Made by a program: the position numbers and the translations under genes | Notes under the pieces: generated by a model | Database searches by the model: none | What the model was told of the DNA's origin: nothing | What the model saw: only the letters and a program-made list of their open reading frames with translations | Part shown: positions 62,952 to 64,000 of the stretch, one piece after another | How positions within the stretch are numbered: the stretch's first letter is position 1 | Layout of the letters: each line of letters starts with the position of its first letter | Source: Mariluticola halotolerans | Lineage (GTDB): Bacteria > Pseudomonadota > Alphaproteobacteria > Rhizobiales > Devosiaceae | Assembly (NCBI RefSeq): GCF_021611515.1 | Contig: NZ_CP090960.1 | Location: 682,001-746,000, forward strand | Length of the DNA stretch: 64,000 bases | Direction of reading: 5' to 3'

Positions 62952-64000
62952 TTACCCGGCCATCAGCGGCACAGGATCGACAGGTGTTGCGCCTTTGCGC
63001 AATTCAAAGTGCAGTTGTGGCCGGTTGACTGAACCGGTCATGCCCGCAAGGCCGATTGCCGACCCACGCGCGACAGAATCACCCTTGGAAACACTGGCTT
63101 GCGACAGATGCGCATAGGCAGAGACAAAGCCATTCTCGTGTTTGATCAGGATCAGGTTGCCGTAACCTTCCACCGCGTTACCGACATAAATGACGGTGCC
63201 AGCATCTGCGGCACGCACCGCCGTGCCTTCGGGCACCTCGATATTGATCCCCGTGCCTTTTGATGCGGCAAAATCCGAGATCAGCTTGCCGCTGGCAGGC
63301 CAACGGAATTTGCCATTACCGGCGGCAGGCTGTGCTGCTTGTGCCGGCCTGGCCTCAGTTGCGGCGACGCTGGCCGTCTGAACCGGGGTCTGCTCGGCCG
63401 CGGCTGGCGTCGTTTTAACCGGCGTGGGTTGCGCCACCTCTTCACGTGTAACGGCAGCCGCGGGCTTTACCGGCGTGCGGGGCTGCGCTGAAACAGCCGC
63501 CGTTTGCATCGGCGCGGACTGTGTCTGGGCGCCAGTGGCACCCGGAACCATGATTTTCTGCCCAACGAAGATCTTGTCGGCAGATGCCAGGCCGTTGGCC
63601 CGCACAAGCGAGTCGGTCGACACATCATATTTACGGGCGATTGCGTAAAGCGACTCGCCGGATTCGATGACATGCGTATAGCCGGTCTGGGGCGACGCAT
63701 TGAGTTTTGCGGCCGCCGCAGCAGATGCGGCGGAACTCACAACGGGCTGGTTAGGCGAAACAGAAAGCTGCGCAGGCATGGTTTGGTTGCTCCCCACTGC
63801 GGACGACGAGTTCAAAGACGGAAGGTCCTGACTGATGACTTTCGGCGCAGACCCTTGAGCGGGAAGGCTGGGAGCTGGGCTGTTGGAGAGCATTGGACCG
63901 GAAGATGCCCCGATATTGGACGGCGGCAAATATGGCGCGGATGAGCTGGAGGCAACCATGAGCGGACCCGGCATGGCCTGCCCCATGTTCGCGCCTGCAT
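62952..64000 (-). CDS. NlpD-like LysM/LytM-domain protein, active site degenerate (5' end outside window)
   Basis: The frame stays open to the window edge, so the N-terminus (signal or lipoprotein peptide) is missing; the Met at 63986 is not the start. A long Ala/Pro/Thr/Ser/Gln-rich linker surrounds one LysM peptidoglycan-binding module (THVIESGESLYAIARKYDVS to KIFVGQKIMVPG). The C-terminal LytM (M23) domain starts at GKFRWPASGKLISDF. Zinc-ligand positions are altered: the usual HxGxD region reads SKGTGINIEVPEG, without His or Asp, while YAHLSQ and QLHFELRKG remain. This pattern matches non-catalytic activators such as NlpD, which stimulate amidases at division. Endopeptidase activity is therefore unlikely. 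Confidence 0.85.
   Translation of the reverse strand, partial: AGANMGQAMPGPLMVASSSSAPYLPPSNIGASSGPMLSNSPAPSLPAQGSAPKVISQDLPSLNSSSAVGSNQTMPAQLSVSPNQPVVSSAASAAAAAKLNASPQTGYTHVIESGESLYAIARKYDVSTDSLVRANGLASADKIFVGQKIMVPGATGAQTQSAPMQTAAVSAQPRTPVKPAAAVTREEVAQPTPVKTTPAAAEQTPVQTASVAATEARPAQAAQPAAGNGKFRWPASGKLISDFAASKGTGINIEVPEGTAVRAADAGTVIYVGNAVEGYGNLILIKHENGFVSAYAHLSQASVSKGDSVARGSAIGLAGMTGSVNRPQLHFELRKGATPVDPVPLMAG

Overview
The window looks like a piece of an alphaproteobacterial chromosome, most likely from the Hyphomicrobiales (Rhizobiales). The clues are a fused secDF next to yajC, a DUF815 ATPase and an nlpD-like gene, an IalB-family protein, GTTC-N7-GTTC LexA boxes, two DUF1127 micro-genes, a ribN gene behind an FMN riboswitch, and the sdhE-mfd/recG arrangement. 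I cannot name the genus. Nearly all of the window is vertically inherited housekeeping sequence. I see no prophage, transposase, integrase or CRISPR array.

Layout. 0-3.7 kb: cobalamin-dependent methionine synthase encoded as two adjacent genes. 3.7-7.7 kb: a small outer-membrane barrel protein, folD, and a 5-oxoprolinase operon (pxpB-pxpC-pxpA). 7.7-9.0 kb: a regulatory region with a 24-bp palindrome, an FMN riboswitch and an RBS-occluding helix, then the riboflavin transporter ribN. 9.0-10.3 kb: a YegD-like Hsp70. 10.5-19.5 kb: a carbohydrate catabolic locus with a ribose-type ABC transporter, SDR, GntR regulator, aldo/keto reductase and UxaA-type dehydratase. A shared AT-rich operator-like motif sits in front of its three minus-strand transcription units. 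19.7-23.9 kb: tRNA-Ser(UGA), a quinone oxidoreductase, a TerC protein, a PmpA/PmpB-like sulfur transport pair behind a perfect palindrome, and a UbiH-family hydroxylase.

23.9-34.8 kb: ialB-like gene, mfd-sdhE, recG, DUF502, glmU-glmS. 34.9-44.4 kb: a SPOR-like membrane protein, tRNA-Lys(UUU), pgi, and a tightly packed run coaD - two cyclophilins - small secreted protein - queA - tgt. Two tandem LysE exporters and an MFS transporter follow. 44.4-50.3 kb: gyrA with unusual quinolone-contact residues, an MMPL/RND transporter and a secreted protein. 50.4-54.9 kb: ssb and uvrA facing away from each other, with two LexA boxes, several intergenic palindromic repeats and a 73-residue orphan gene between them. 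55.0-55.5 kb: two DUF1127 genes, one of them very short and divergent. 55.6-64 kb: GST, trmFO, a pair of proteins resembling the complex I assembly factors NDUFAF6 and NDUFAF3, secDF, yajC, a DUF815 ATPase and an NlpD-like LytM protein cut by the window end.

No wholly new defence or mobile system is evident. The best leads are regulatory: the layered control region of ribN, the three-site GntR regulon, the palindrome ahead of the sulfur transporter pair, and the ssb-uvrA intergenic region. At protein level the leads are the catalytically degenerate prenyl-synthase-like/Mth938 pair, a Tgt without most of its zinc ligands, and the GyrA substitutions.
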